Assembly (NCBI GenBank): GCA_002433235.1
Contig: DJHS01000154.1
Span: forward strand, 1 to 21,582
Origin: UBA6614 sp002433235
GTDB taxonomy: Bacteria > Verrucomicrobiota > Verrucomicrobiia > Limisphaerales > UBA1100
Length of the DNA: 21,582 nt
Direction of reading: 5' to 3'
Every line of letters begins with the position of its first letter. Position 1 is the first letter of the stretch. The notes below the pieces were generated by a model, which saw nothing but the letters and a program-made list of their open reading frames with translations, ran no database searches and had not been told where the DNA came from. A program made the position numbers and the translations under genes. Of the stretch, positions 1-6,222 are shown piece after piece.

Positions 1-1
1 C

Positions 2-526
2 TTTGGCCCCGGTTGCAACCTGCCCCTTCGCGCCAGTAAAGGCTGGCTGTATGAGGGCGGCGTGCGCGAGCCCACCATCATCCGGGCACCGGGCGTTACC
101 AAGCCCGGCAGCGTGTCGCACAAGCCGATGGTCAGCATGGATTTCTTTCCCACCATGCTCGAGCTGGCCGGTTTGCCCGCGCAGCCCAAGCTTCACGCTG
201 ATGGTCAGAGCCTCGTGAGCCAACTCAAAGGCAACGACAGCGGCAGCCGCACGTTGTACTGGCATTATCCGCATTATCACGGCTCGAGCTGGAAGCCTGG
301 TGCCGCCATCCGTGATGGCGATTGGAAGCTCATCGAGTTTTATCACCACGAAAAGATTGAGCTCTACAACCTGGCCGAGGACATCGGCGAACAGAACAAC
401 CTCGCCGCGACCCATCCCAAAAAAGCCATCGAACTCCGGGCCAAGCTCGCCGCGTGGCAAAAGCAGCTCAAAGCCAAAATGCCCTTGCCCAATCCCGCTT
501 ACCAAGCGCCCACAAAAAAGAAATGA
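2..526 (+). CDS. Sulfatase (arylsulfatase family), C-terminal part
   Basis: This is the last 174 residues of a sulfatase whose beginning, including the formylglycine CxPxR site, lies outside the window. The frame is open from base 2. The stretch KGWLYEGGVREPTIIRAPG is the conserved lysine/EGG block of type I sulfatases. It is followed by the 'MDFFPTMLELAG' helix, and the C-terminal part reads 'IRDGDWKLIEF' and 'ELYNLAEDIGEQNNLA', as is usual for the end of arylsulfatase and N-acetylhexosamine-6-sulfatase proteins. Members hydrolyse sulfate esters, usually on polysaccharides, and are often exported. The substrate cannot be told from this part. The stop codon overlaps the start of the LysR gene in an ATGA, suggesting joint transcription. 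The sequence ends in a Lys-rich tail. Confidence 0.9.
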   Translation, partial: FGPGCNLPLRASKGWLYEGGVREPTIIRAPGVTKPGSVSHKPMVSMDFFPTMLELAGLPAQPKLHADGQSLVSQLKGNDSGSRTLYWHYPHYHGSSWKPGAAIRDGDWKLIEFYHHEKIELYNLAEDIGEQNNLAATHPKKAIELRAKLAAWQKQLKAKMPLPNPAYQAPTKKK

Positions 527-1725
527 ACATCCACCATCTTGAATTGTTTTATTACGTCGCCCGACACAAGGGCATCGCCGGTGCCGTGCGCAATATGCCT
601 TACGGCATTCAGCAGCCGGCCGTCAGTGCACAGGTGATTCAGCTGGAGAATGATCTCGGCATTGCGCTTTTCCAGNNNNNNNNNNNNNNNNNNNNNNNNN
701 NNNNNNNNNNNNNNNNNNNNNNNNNNNNNNNNNNNNNNNNNNNNNNNNNNNNNNNNNNNNNNNNNNNNNNNNNNNNNNNNNNNNNNNNNNNNNNNNNNNN
801 NNNNNNNNNNNNNNNNNNNNNNNNNNNNNNNNNNNNNNNNNNNNNNNNNNNNNNNNNNNNNNNNNNNNNTCTCGAATTATTCTATTACGTGGCCCGCCAC
901 AAGGGCATCGCCGGTGCCGTGCGCAATATGCCTTACGGCATTCAGCAGCCGGCCGTCAGTGCGCAGGTGATTCAGCTGGAGAACGATCTCGGCATTGCGC
1001 TTTTCCAGCGCCGGCCGTTTGAGCTGACGCCGGCGGGTGAGGAGCTGTTTGCGTTCGTGGAGCCGTTTTTCCAAAACATCGCCGGCGTGGCGCAAAAACT
1101 GCGTGGAGGAGCAGCACAGTCCATTCGGATCGCCGCTTCCACTACGGTCTTTCGCGATCATCTGCCGGATATCCTCGGGGCGGCGCGCCGTAAATTTCCC
1201 GGGCTACACCCGCACTTGCGCGTGGGTATTCAGCCGGAGATTGAGCAGTGGCTGCTGGACTCGGAAGTGGATCTCGGAGTGACCGTGCTGGATTCCAAGC
1301 CGCCGACCGAGTTGAAGGCCGAGAAACTTCTCGACCTCCCGATGGTTCTGCAGGTGCCCACCCGCATGAAGCTCAAGACTGCTGAGGACCTGCTCGGGCA
1401 GGATCGCATCGCCCAAACCCTCATCAGCCTGCCGGCTAATGAAGGTATCGCCCGAGCCTTTCAAAAGGAACTGGCTCGGCGCAAGTTGGATTGGCCGACC
1501 GGTATTGAGCTGAACTCCATTGACCTCATCAGCACCTACGTTGCGAACGGATTCGGCATCGGCCTCAGCCTGGCCTTGCCTGGCGACAAGGCGCCCAAGG
1601 GCGTACGTCTGTTACCCTTGAAGGATTTCCCGGCAGTCACAATCGGCGCACTGTGGAGAGGCAAACGCAGCGAGCTGAGCCGACACATTGTGGATCAACT
1701 GAAGGCTCGGGCCGGCTCTTTATAA
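523..1725 (+). CDS. LysR-family transcriptional regulator, interrupted by an assembly gap
   Basis: The ATG at 523 overlaps the sulfatase stop. The N-terminus (HHLELFYYVARHKGIAGAV, then QQPAVSAQVIQLENDLGIALF) is a LysR winged helix-turn-helix, followed after base 1009 by the usual 'RRPFELTPAGEELF' wing and a periplasmic-binding-protein-like effector domain to 1725. A run of 194 N splits the gene, and the bases on each side of it (537-675 and 870-1008) encode the same 46 residues. Joining 523-675 directly to 1009-1725 gives 289 residues, the normal LysR length, so the real gene is probably continuous and the frame through the gap is an artefact. Effector and targets are unknown. The position suggests control of the sulfatase unit or of the downstream dehydrogenases. 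Confidence 0.85.
   Translation: MNIHHLELFYYVARHKGIAGAVRNMPYGIQQPAVSAQVIQLENDLGIALFQXXXXXXXXXXXXXXXXXXXXXXXXXXXXXXXXXXXXXXXXXXXXXXXXXXXXXXXXXXXXXXXXXLELFYYVARHKGIAGAVRNMPYGIQQPAVSAQVIQLENDLGIALFQRRPFELTPAGEELFAFVEPFFQNIAGVAQKLRGGAAQSIRIAASTTVFRDHLPDILGAARRKFPGLHPHLRVGIQPEIEQWLLDSEVDLGVTVLDSKPPTELKAEKLLDLPMVLQVPTRMKLKTAEDLLGQDRIAQTLISLPANEGIARAFQKELARRKLDWPTGIELNSIDLISTYVANGFGIGLSLALPGDKAPKGVRLLPLKDFPAVTIGALWRGKRSELSRHIVDQLKARAGSL
676..869. other. Assembly gap (194 N)
   Basis: This is a run of undetermined bases inside the LysR gene. Because both flanks carry the same coding segment, the gap size is probably meaningless, and nothing should be inferred from the fact that the reading frame happens to continue across it. 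Confidence 0.99.
870..1008 (+). repeat. Second copy of the gap flank (duplicate of 537-675)
   Basis: Bases 870-1008 match 537-675 at an offset of 333. I count seven differences over the 138 coding bases: CTT/CTC, TTG/TTA, TTT/TTC, GTC/GTG, CGA/CGC, GCA/GCG and AAT/AAC. All are at third codon positions and all are silent, so both copies encode identical protein. This pattern fits two strain haplotypes scaffolded end to end better than a genuine tandem duplication. Confidence 0.85.
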
Positions 1726-1803
1726 CGTGCCTAGTCAACCTCGTGCTCTTTGCACATTAGATTCAATTCAAGAAATGACTCGAACTGGCACATGCGGACT
1801 CGA

Positions 1804-1861
1804 AGGCTCGTTCCCCCAATTTTGGCAGCACGGTGCTGCTTAAATGCGTAGTGACGAGCCT
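1804..1861. repeat. Nested inverted repeats upstream of the dehydrogenase gene
   Basis: Outer arms AGGCTCG (1804-1810) and CGAGCCT (1855-1861) enclose an inner hairpin, GCAGCA-CGG-TGCTGC (1825-1839). No T-tract follows immediately. The element lies in the 163-base space between the LysR stop and the start of the next gene, so it could be a leader structure, a weak terminator or a regulator-binding region. No clear sigma-70 promoter was recognised in this space. Confidence 0.4.
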
Positions 1862-1888
1862 GCGGATCCGTAAATTTAAAAACCAATC

Positions 1889-2770
1889 ATGACTCAATCA
1901 AAAATCGCCTTTCTCGGCACAGGCCTGATGGGCGCGCCAATGTGCCGGTGCCTGCTCAAAGCGGGCTTTGAACTGACAGTGTGGAACCGGTCCGCAGCTA
2001 AGGCGGAACCGTTGAAGGCCAATGGCGCGACCTTGGCAGCTACACCTGCCGACGCCGTGGCCGATGCGGAGGTGGTGATCACGATGCTCTCCGATGGTCC
2101 GGCGGTGGCGGAGGTGATGTTCGAGCAGGGCGTCGCGGCGGCGATCGCCGAGGGAGCGACTCGGATTGACATGAGCTCGATCGGAGCCAACGAGGCAATG
2201 GATCATGCGGAGCGACATTTGGCGGCCGGTGTGGCGTATCTTGACGCGCCGGTAAGCGGCGGCACGAAGGGTGCGGCGGCAGGGGAACTAGCGATCATGG
2301 CCGGTGGTGCTCCGGAGACTTTTGCGGCTATGGAACCGGTCTTTGCGGCGATGGGGAACGCAACGCATGTGGGGCCGAATGGTTGCGGGCAGTTGTCAAA
2401 GCTCGCCAATCAGGTGATCGTGGCGATCACCATCGGGGCAGTGAGCGAGGCCTTCATTTTGGCCGGTGGCGGCGGGGCGGATCGGTCGCAGGTGCGCGCG
2501 GCGTTGCAGGGCGGGTTTGCCTCCAGCCGCATTCTGAGCGAGCACGGGTTGCGGATGGTGGAGCGGAATTTCGAGCCGGGTGGGCCGGCGAAGTTTCAGG
2601 TGAAAGATCTCAAGAACGCGCTGGCCGCCGCCGAGCGACTGGGATTGGAGCTGCCGATCACGCGGCTGGTCAACGAGCTCTTCACCGCCATGGTTGAGAG
2701 TGGAAAGGGTGACATGGATCACAGCGGTCTGCTCACGCATTTGGAAGCCATCAACCGAATTGAATCGTAA
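1889..2770 (+). CDS. NAD(P)-dependent 3-hydroxyisobutyrate dehydrogenase-family oxidoreductase
   Basis: The 293-residue length is normal for the beta-hydroxyacid dehydrogenase family (3-hydroxyisobutyrate dehydrogenase, tartronate-semialdehyde reductase GarR/GlxR, L-threonate dehydrogenase LtnD). A Rossmann dinucleotide motif (FLGTGLMG, residues 8-15) starts the protein. The substrate-binding block is DAPVSGGTKGA (119-129), and the catalytic lysine is K171 in GQLSKLANQ, with the family Asn at 174. The C-terminal all-helical domain is complete. These enzymes oxidise or reduce a beta-hydroxyacid in the cytoplasm. The next gene starts at the base after this stop, so the two form one operon. Pairing with a DenD-like gene suggests sugar-acid (tetronate or similar) metabolism, but the exact substrate is not fixed by the sequence. 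Confidence 0.9.
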   Translation: MTQSKIAFLGTGLMGAPMCRCLLKAGFELTVWNRSAAKAEPLKANGATLAATPADAVADAEVVITMLSDGPAVAEVMFEQGVAAAIAEGATRIDMSSIGANEAMDHAERHLAAGVAYLDAPVSGGTKGAAAGELAIMAGGAPETFAAMEPVFAAMGNATHVGPNGCGQLSKLANQVIVAITIGAVSEAFILAGGGGADRSQVRAALQGGFASSRILSEHGLRMVERNFEPGGPAKFQVKDLKNALAAAERLGLELPITRLVNELFTAMVESGKGDMDHSGLLTHLEAINRIES

Positions 2771-3763
2771 ATGAAAGTCATCATCACCGGCGGCGGCGGT
2801 TTTTTGGGCACGCAATTGGCGGAGGCGCTGTTGGAGCGCGGGGAATTAACCGGCGCCTCAGGCAGCGCGGAGCCGATTGAGGAATTGGTGCTGCTCGATG
2901 CCCGCTTTGGTGGCGGGCCAACTGAGGCGCCGGTGCGGCGCATGGAAGGCGATGTGGCCGAGCGCGCGGTGATTGAAGAAGCCATTGGCGGCGCGGATCA
3001 TTTTACTTTGTTTCACCTCGCCTCCATGGTCAGCGGCGAATGTGAGGAGCGTTACGATGATGCGCTGCGGGTCAACTTGGACGGCGGCCGGCATATCTTT
3101 GAGGCGGCGCGCGCGGTGGCCGGTCAACCGCGCGTGGTGTTTGCCAGCAGCGTGGCGAGCTTTGGCGGCGAGGCGATGCCCACGCCGGTGGGTGACGACA
3201 CCAAGCACACGCCGCGCACCACCTACGGCATGACCAAGGCGATCTGCGAACTGTTGCTCAACGATCACGTGCGCAAGGGGCATTTCGACGGGCGCGCGGT
3301 GCGGCTGCCCACGGTAATCATCCGCCCCGGCCGCCCCAACGCCGCGGCGTCCGGTTGGGCCAGTGGCATGTTTCGTGAACCGCTCAAGGGCGAACCCTGC
3401 GCGCTGCCGGTGCACCGTAGTCAGCCGCATCCCATGACGGGCTTCAAGACTGTGATCGAGAGCTTTATCGCCCTGCACGAAATGGCGTCGGAACAACTGG
3501 GCGACGATCGCGGCTACTGCTTGCCGGCGCACGTGGTGACGCCGGAACTGGCCGAAGCCGTGCTCGCCGAAGTGGCCGCCGAACGCAGCCTGACGCTCGG
3601 GCCGATTGAAGATGCCTTCGACGCGCGCATCCAGGCCATCGTCGATACCTGGCCCACCGCCGTAGACGGCACCCGCGCCGTAGCCCTCGGCCTGCCCGAA
3701 CCGCCGGCCTTGAAGGAAATTGTGGGCCAGTATCTTGATACATTTCAGTTACATCAAATTTGA
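2771..3763 (+). CDS. denD: NAD-dependent epimerase/dehydratase, D-erythronate dehydrogenase-like
   Basis: This is an extended short-chain dehydrogenase of 330 residues. It has the nucleotide motif TGGGGFLG (6-13), a Ser pair at 126-127 in the VVFASS strand, and the catalytic YxxxK as Y152-GMT-K156. The downstream block, 'RLPTVIIRPGRPNAAASGWASGMFREPL', resembles DenD-type D-erythronate dehydrogenases, which oxidise the sugar acid to a 2- or 3-keto acid. It starts directly after the preceding dehydrogenase with no spacing, which implies cotranscription. The kinase, decarboxylase and isomerase genes (OtnK, OtnC, OtnI) that complete known tetronate pathways are absent here, so the gene name is tentative. 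The last codons lie inside a perfect palindrome that probably belongs to the following toxin-antitoxin unit. Confidence 0.75.
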   Translation: MKVIITGGGGFLGTQLAEALLERGELTGASGSAEPIEELVLLDARFGGGPTEAPVRRMEGDVAERAVIEEAIGGADHFTLFHLASMVSGECEERYDDALRVNLDGGRHIFEAARAVAGQPRVVFASSVASFGGEAMPTPVGDDTKHTPRTTYGMTKAICELLLNDHVRKGHFDGRAVRLPTVIIRPGRPNAAASGWASGMFREPLKGEPCALPVHRSQPHPMTGFKTVIESFIALHEMASEQLGDDRGYCLPAHVVTPELAEAVLAEVAAERSLTLGPIEDAFDARIQAIVDTWPTAVDGTRAVALGLPEPPALKEIVGQYLDTFQLHQI

Positions 3764-3766
3764 TGT
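3751..3766. promoter_or_regulatory. Perfect 16-bp palindrome, candidate antitoxin operator
   Basis: ACATCAAATTTGATGT is a perfect dyad with 8-bp arms and no spacer. It overlaps the stop codon of the DenD-like gene and ends nine bases before the toxin ATG at 3776. XRE-type antitoxins commonly bind such palindromes to repress their own operon. A possible -35 box (TTGATA, 3735-3740) lies just upstream, but no convincing -10 is visible. The operator role is inferred from position and symmetry. Confidence 0.55.
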
Positions 3767-3775
3767 TGCGTGGCC

Positions 3776-4129
3776 ATGGTTTTCACCGTAGAGTTTTTTG
3801 AGACCGTCGATGGGAAAAGTCCGGTGGAGGCGTTTCTCAATGAACTGCGGCGAACCGACCCGGCCGACCACGCCGCAGTATTGGCGGGCTTGGCAAAACT
3901 GCGTGACCGGAAAAATCACCGGCCACCGTTGAGCAAGCCCTTGGGAGACGGCCTGCTGGAGTTGCGGCATGTGGGCAAATTGAACACGCGAGTGTTTTGG
4001 TTTTTCGTGAAGGGCCGCTGCATCGTGGCCGTGCACGGCATTCGTAACAAGGGCCAGAAAATACCCGCGCGAGATTTGCGCACGGCGCGGGCGCGGCGAG
4101 ATGACTGGTTGAAACGAAATCTGCGATGA
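3776..4129 (+). CDS. RelE/HigB-like toxin (Gp49 family)
   Basis: This is a small basic protein of 117 residues from the ATG at 3776; a GTG at 3770 would add two residues. The core motif order fits phage-derived Gp49-like/HigB toxins: LGDGLLELRHVGKLNTRVFWFF, then a hydrophobic strand, VAVHGIRNKGQKIP, and a terminal A-R-A-R helix. Family members are ribosome-dependent mRNA endonucleases held inactive by the partner antitoxin. The gene overlaps the downstream HTH gene by 4 bases (ATGA). Toxin-first order is typical of HigBA. The palindrome at 3751-3766 is the likely control site. Confidence 0.85.
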   Translation: MVFTVEFFETVDGKSPVEAFLNELRRTDPADHAAVLAGLAKLRDRKNHRPPLSKPLGDGLLELRHVGKLNTRVFWFFVKGRCIVAVHGIRNKGQKIPARDLRTARARRDDWLKRNLR

Positions 4130-4449
4130 GCAAAACAAATTTTGATCGATATCTGGAGCAGCAACTGAAAGATGCCGCGTTCGCGGAACGATTTGAACGC
4201 GCCGGCGCGGCGTGGGACGTGGCCCTGCAACTGGCCGAGTTGCGTCGCAAGTCGGGCCTGTCGCAGAAGGAACTGGCCGATCAACTGGGCACCTCACAGC
4301 AGCAAATCAGCCGTTTGGAATCGCCTTCCTACGAGGGACATTCACTAAGCATGCTGCGCAAAGTTGCCGAGGCGTTGGACATGGAGGTGAAGGTGACTTT
4401 TGCCAAACGGCGCCCTTCCAAACACAAACGCAAACCCGTAGCCGCCTAA
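4126..4449 (+). CDS. XRE-family antitoxin (HigA-like)
   Basis: This 107-residue protein carries an XRE helix-turn-helix at about residues 36-86 (LAELRRKSGLSQKELADQLG, then TSQQQISRLE and an MLRKVAEALD helix). The N-terminal 35 residues (FDRYLEQQLKDAAFAERFERA) resemble the partner-binding segment of HigA-type antitoxins. A basic tail (KRRPSKHKRKP) follows the domain. The start overlaps the toxin stop, so translation is probably coupled. The expected role is to neutralise the toxin and repress the operon through the upstream palindrome. Only one base separates its stop from the VOC gene, so that gene may be cotranscribed. Confidence 0.87.
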   Translation: MSKTNFDRYLEQQLKDAAFAERFERAGAAWDVALQLAELRRKSGLSQKELADQLGTSQQQISRLESPSYEGHSLSMLRKVAEALDMEVKVTFAKRRPSKHKRKPVAA

Positions 4450-4450
4450 A

Positions 4451-4882
4451 ATGCCCGCCCGCTTGGAGCATGCGAATCTGTTGGTGCGCGATATTGAGGC
4501 GACGTTGGCGTTTGTACGGACGGCGTTTTCGGAATTCGGCATCCGGCATGACGGGCGCGATGCGGACGGCACGCGCTGGGTGCACGTGGGCACGGACGAG
4601 ACATATCTGGCGCTCAATCAATCCACCGTGGAACCGGCCGAGCGCTGGGAGCCGTACACGGGCAAGCCGGGCGTGAACCATTTGGCCTTTGAAGTGGCCG
4701 ATACCGAGGCCCTGCGCACGCGCATGACGGCGGCGGGTTATGAGGATTCCACCCCGCCCAATGATCACCCGCACCGTCGGCGTGTCTATTTCATGGACCC
4801 GGACGGCAATGATTGGGAGTTTGTGCAGTATCTGTCGGATGACGCGCGCGAGCGGCATGATTACGAGACGCCGGATAAGTAG
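4451..4882 (+). CDS. VOC-superfamily (glyoxalase/bleomycin-resistance fold) protein
   Basis: This 143-residue protein contains two beta-alpha-beta-beta-beta modules. The N-terminal strand 'RLEHANLLVRDIEATLAFV' carries H7. The second module has 'GVNHLAFEVAD' with H77, and the terminal strand 'YFMDPDGNDWEFVQYL' has E123. These are the usual metal-ligand positions of glyoxalase I-like enzymes. The reaction is unknown; VOC proteins include lyases, dioxygenases, isomerases and resistance proteins. It begins one base after the antitoxin stop, but its function suggests a passenger rather than part of the toxin-antitoxin system. A 15-base segment just after it (4890-4904) recurs at 6126-6140. Confidence 0.85.
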   Translation: MPARLEHANLLVRDIEATLAFVRTAFSEFGIRHDGRDADGTRWVHVGTDETYLALNQSTVEPAERWEPYTGKPGVNHLAFEVADTEALRTRMTAAGYEDSTPPNDHPHRRRVYFMDPDGNDWEFVQYLSDDARERHDYETPDK

Positions 4883-4941
4883 CCGCCTGTTGATTTCCGT
4901 TGCTCGAATTCAGCTGACGTGGGAACAATTCAGACCGTTAC

Positions 4942-6158
4942 GTGAAGATTGACTTTGGATTAATCGGGACGGGAATCGTCAGTCTTTTCATCGTGTCGAG
5001 CAGCGGGGCAGCCACCGTGGCGGAGCCGGCTGCGGAATACAACGCACTGTTAAAGCAGTACAGCACGGCGAGCGGCGGTATTCGCACGGCCAAAACAGAT
5101 GACCAACGTCGGCTGCATGTGGAGCGGTTGGGGAAATTCCCGGCGCGATTTTTGGCCTTGGCTGAAAAGCATCCTGAAAATCCGGTGGCCTTGAAGGCCA
5201 TTCGTCAGGCGATCCAAGCGATTGGGTCCATGGACTCGGCATCACACATCGCGTGGGAGATGAATCATGCCAACATTCCGGTGGGGATCACCGATGGCTC
5301 GCCGGGCAGGGTGGTGGCCCTGTTGCAGCGCGATTATTTGCGTAGCAACGGGCTGGGGCCGGTTATTGATCGGATGCGGTATGGATGCCGAATGGAGTTC
5401 GAAAAATTCCTGCGTGCCGTGTTGCGGGAAAATTCCCACCGCGAAATGCAGGGATTGGCTAGCCTGGCGTTGGCCGGTTTTTAAACGACCGGCTGCGTGC
5501 AGTGCAGCTGGCGGCAGACCGTCCGGGGATGGCTAAATTCAACCAAATGTTTTTTGGAAAATTATATTTGCCGAATTTAAAACAGCGCAAAAATGACGGG
5601 CTGGCCAAGGAGATAGAAACTCTGTTTGAACAAGCCGCGAAATATGATGACGTGAAAACTCCGCGCGGTGGCACGGTCGCCGCACAGGCCAAAATGGAAC
5701 TGCACGGCATCCGGCATCTGTCCGTGGGCAAGGCGGCGCCGGATATTAAGGGGCGGGATCAAGACGGCCGGTCATTCAAGCTGAGCGACTATCGCGGCAA
5801 GGTTGTGCTGCTGTATTTCTGGATGGAGTACTGACTCACGTGACGGGCCCACTGGCCACATGAGCGGTCGCTCGTGAATCAGCTGAAAGGCAAACCCTTC
5901 GCGCTAATCGGCGTGGATGTGTTCCGGCACGAACCGAAGACGCTCAAGGCCGTGATGGTGAAGGAAAAACTCAACTGGCGATCCTTCGCCGACTCGGGCG
6001 AGATTGTCCGTCAATGGAACTATCCCGCGACGCCGACTTTTTACGTCATCGATCATCAAGGCATCATCCGCCACAAGTGGGTGGGGCATCCGGGCGAAAA
6101 GACCATCGACTTGGCCCTCAAGAAATTGATTTCCGTTGCTGAAAAAAATCGGCCGTGA
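4942..6158 (+). CDS. Secreted TlpA/redoxin-like thioredoxin-fold protein, candidate selenoprotein with UxxU motif
   Basis: Three consecutive frames make one protein of about 405 residues. A GTG at 4942 starts a signal peptide (hydrophobic segment about residues 6-23). A helical region runs to F180, where a 1-base deletion in a T run breaks the frame. The second part continues to the thioredoxin domain, which starts near residue 262 (VGKAAPDIKGRDQDG, SDYRGKVVLLYFW). At the active site the frame reads Y-TGA-L-T-TGA-R and continues as AHWPHERSLVNQLKGKPFALIGVD, with the cis-proline block ATPTFYVID (P365) intact. The TGAs therefore fall at positions 298 and 301, where homologues have the two cysteines of CxxC. 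A SECIS-like hairpin lies at 5852-5882. It would act in the periplasm as a disulfide oxidoreductase or peroxidase-like protein. The alternative is a pseudogene with three lesions; the precise TGA placement argues against that. Confidence 0.65.
5477..5485 (+). other. Apparent frameshift at a T5A3 run
   Basis: In the first frame, GGT TTT TAA stops after 'SLALAGF'. Reading one base back (TTA at 5481-5483, then AAC GAC CGG CTG) gives LNDRLRAVQLAADRP and continues the protein without interruption. A sixth T would restore the frame. A homopolymer miscount in the assembly is the simplest cause. A real deletion, polymerase slippage or a -1 ribosomal shift (UUU re-pairs with UUU before the UAA) are alternatives. 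Confidence 0.7.
5832..5843 (+). other. Two in-frame TGA codons forming a putative UxxU motif
   Basis: TGA at 5832-5834 and TGA at 5841-5843 are separated by two sense codons (CTC ACG) in the thioredoxin frame. The preceding residues are LLYFWMEY and the following ones RAHWPHERSLV, which match the flanks of the CxxC motif in TlpA-like proteins. Both codons differ from Cys codons (TGC/TGT) only at the third base. Confidence 0.7.
5852..5882 (+). promoter_or_regulatory. Candidate bacterial SECIS hairpin
   Basis: The upper stem GAGC (5862-5865)/GCUC (5870-5873) carries a GGUC loop (5866-5869). Below it, AU (5860-5861) is unpaired on the 5' side, then CAC (5857-5859) pairs with GUG (5874-5876). 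After a small internal loop, CUG (5852-5854) pairs with CAG (5880-5882). In E. coli fdhF the SelB-binding hairpin also has a GGUC loop and a bulged U below a short upper stem. The loop begins 22 bases after the second TGA and 31 after the first, within the range seen for bacterial SECIS elements. A competing small hairpin, GGCC-CACU-GGCC (5846-5857), is possible. Fold and function are inferred by eye. Confidence 0.6.
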
Positions 6159-6222
6159 GGTTGGTCATTGAAAACCGTTGCCGCTGCGCTGGGTTTGCCG
6201 CACTCTGTCGCCACCAAACGAC

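Noticed and set aside
676..869. A real tandem duplication of the LysR DNA-binding domain
   Set aside because: The two copies encode identical protein with only silent differences, and removing one gives the normal family length. An assembly join is simpler.
2858..3532. 224-codon minus-strand frame
   Set aside because: It is the complement of the DenD-like gene, which has clear SDR motifs; the reverse frame has none.
5832..5843. Genome-wide reassignment of TGA (for example to Trp)
   Set aside because: TGA ends several genes here at normal lengths (sulfatase, HigB-like toxin, pepP), often in ATGA overlaps, and TGG is used for Trp throughout.
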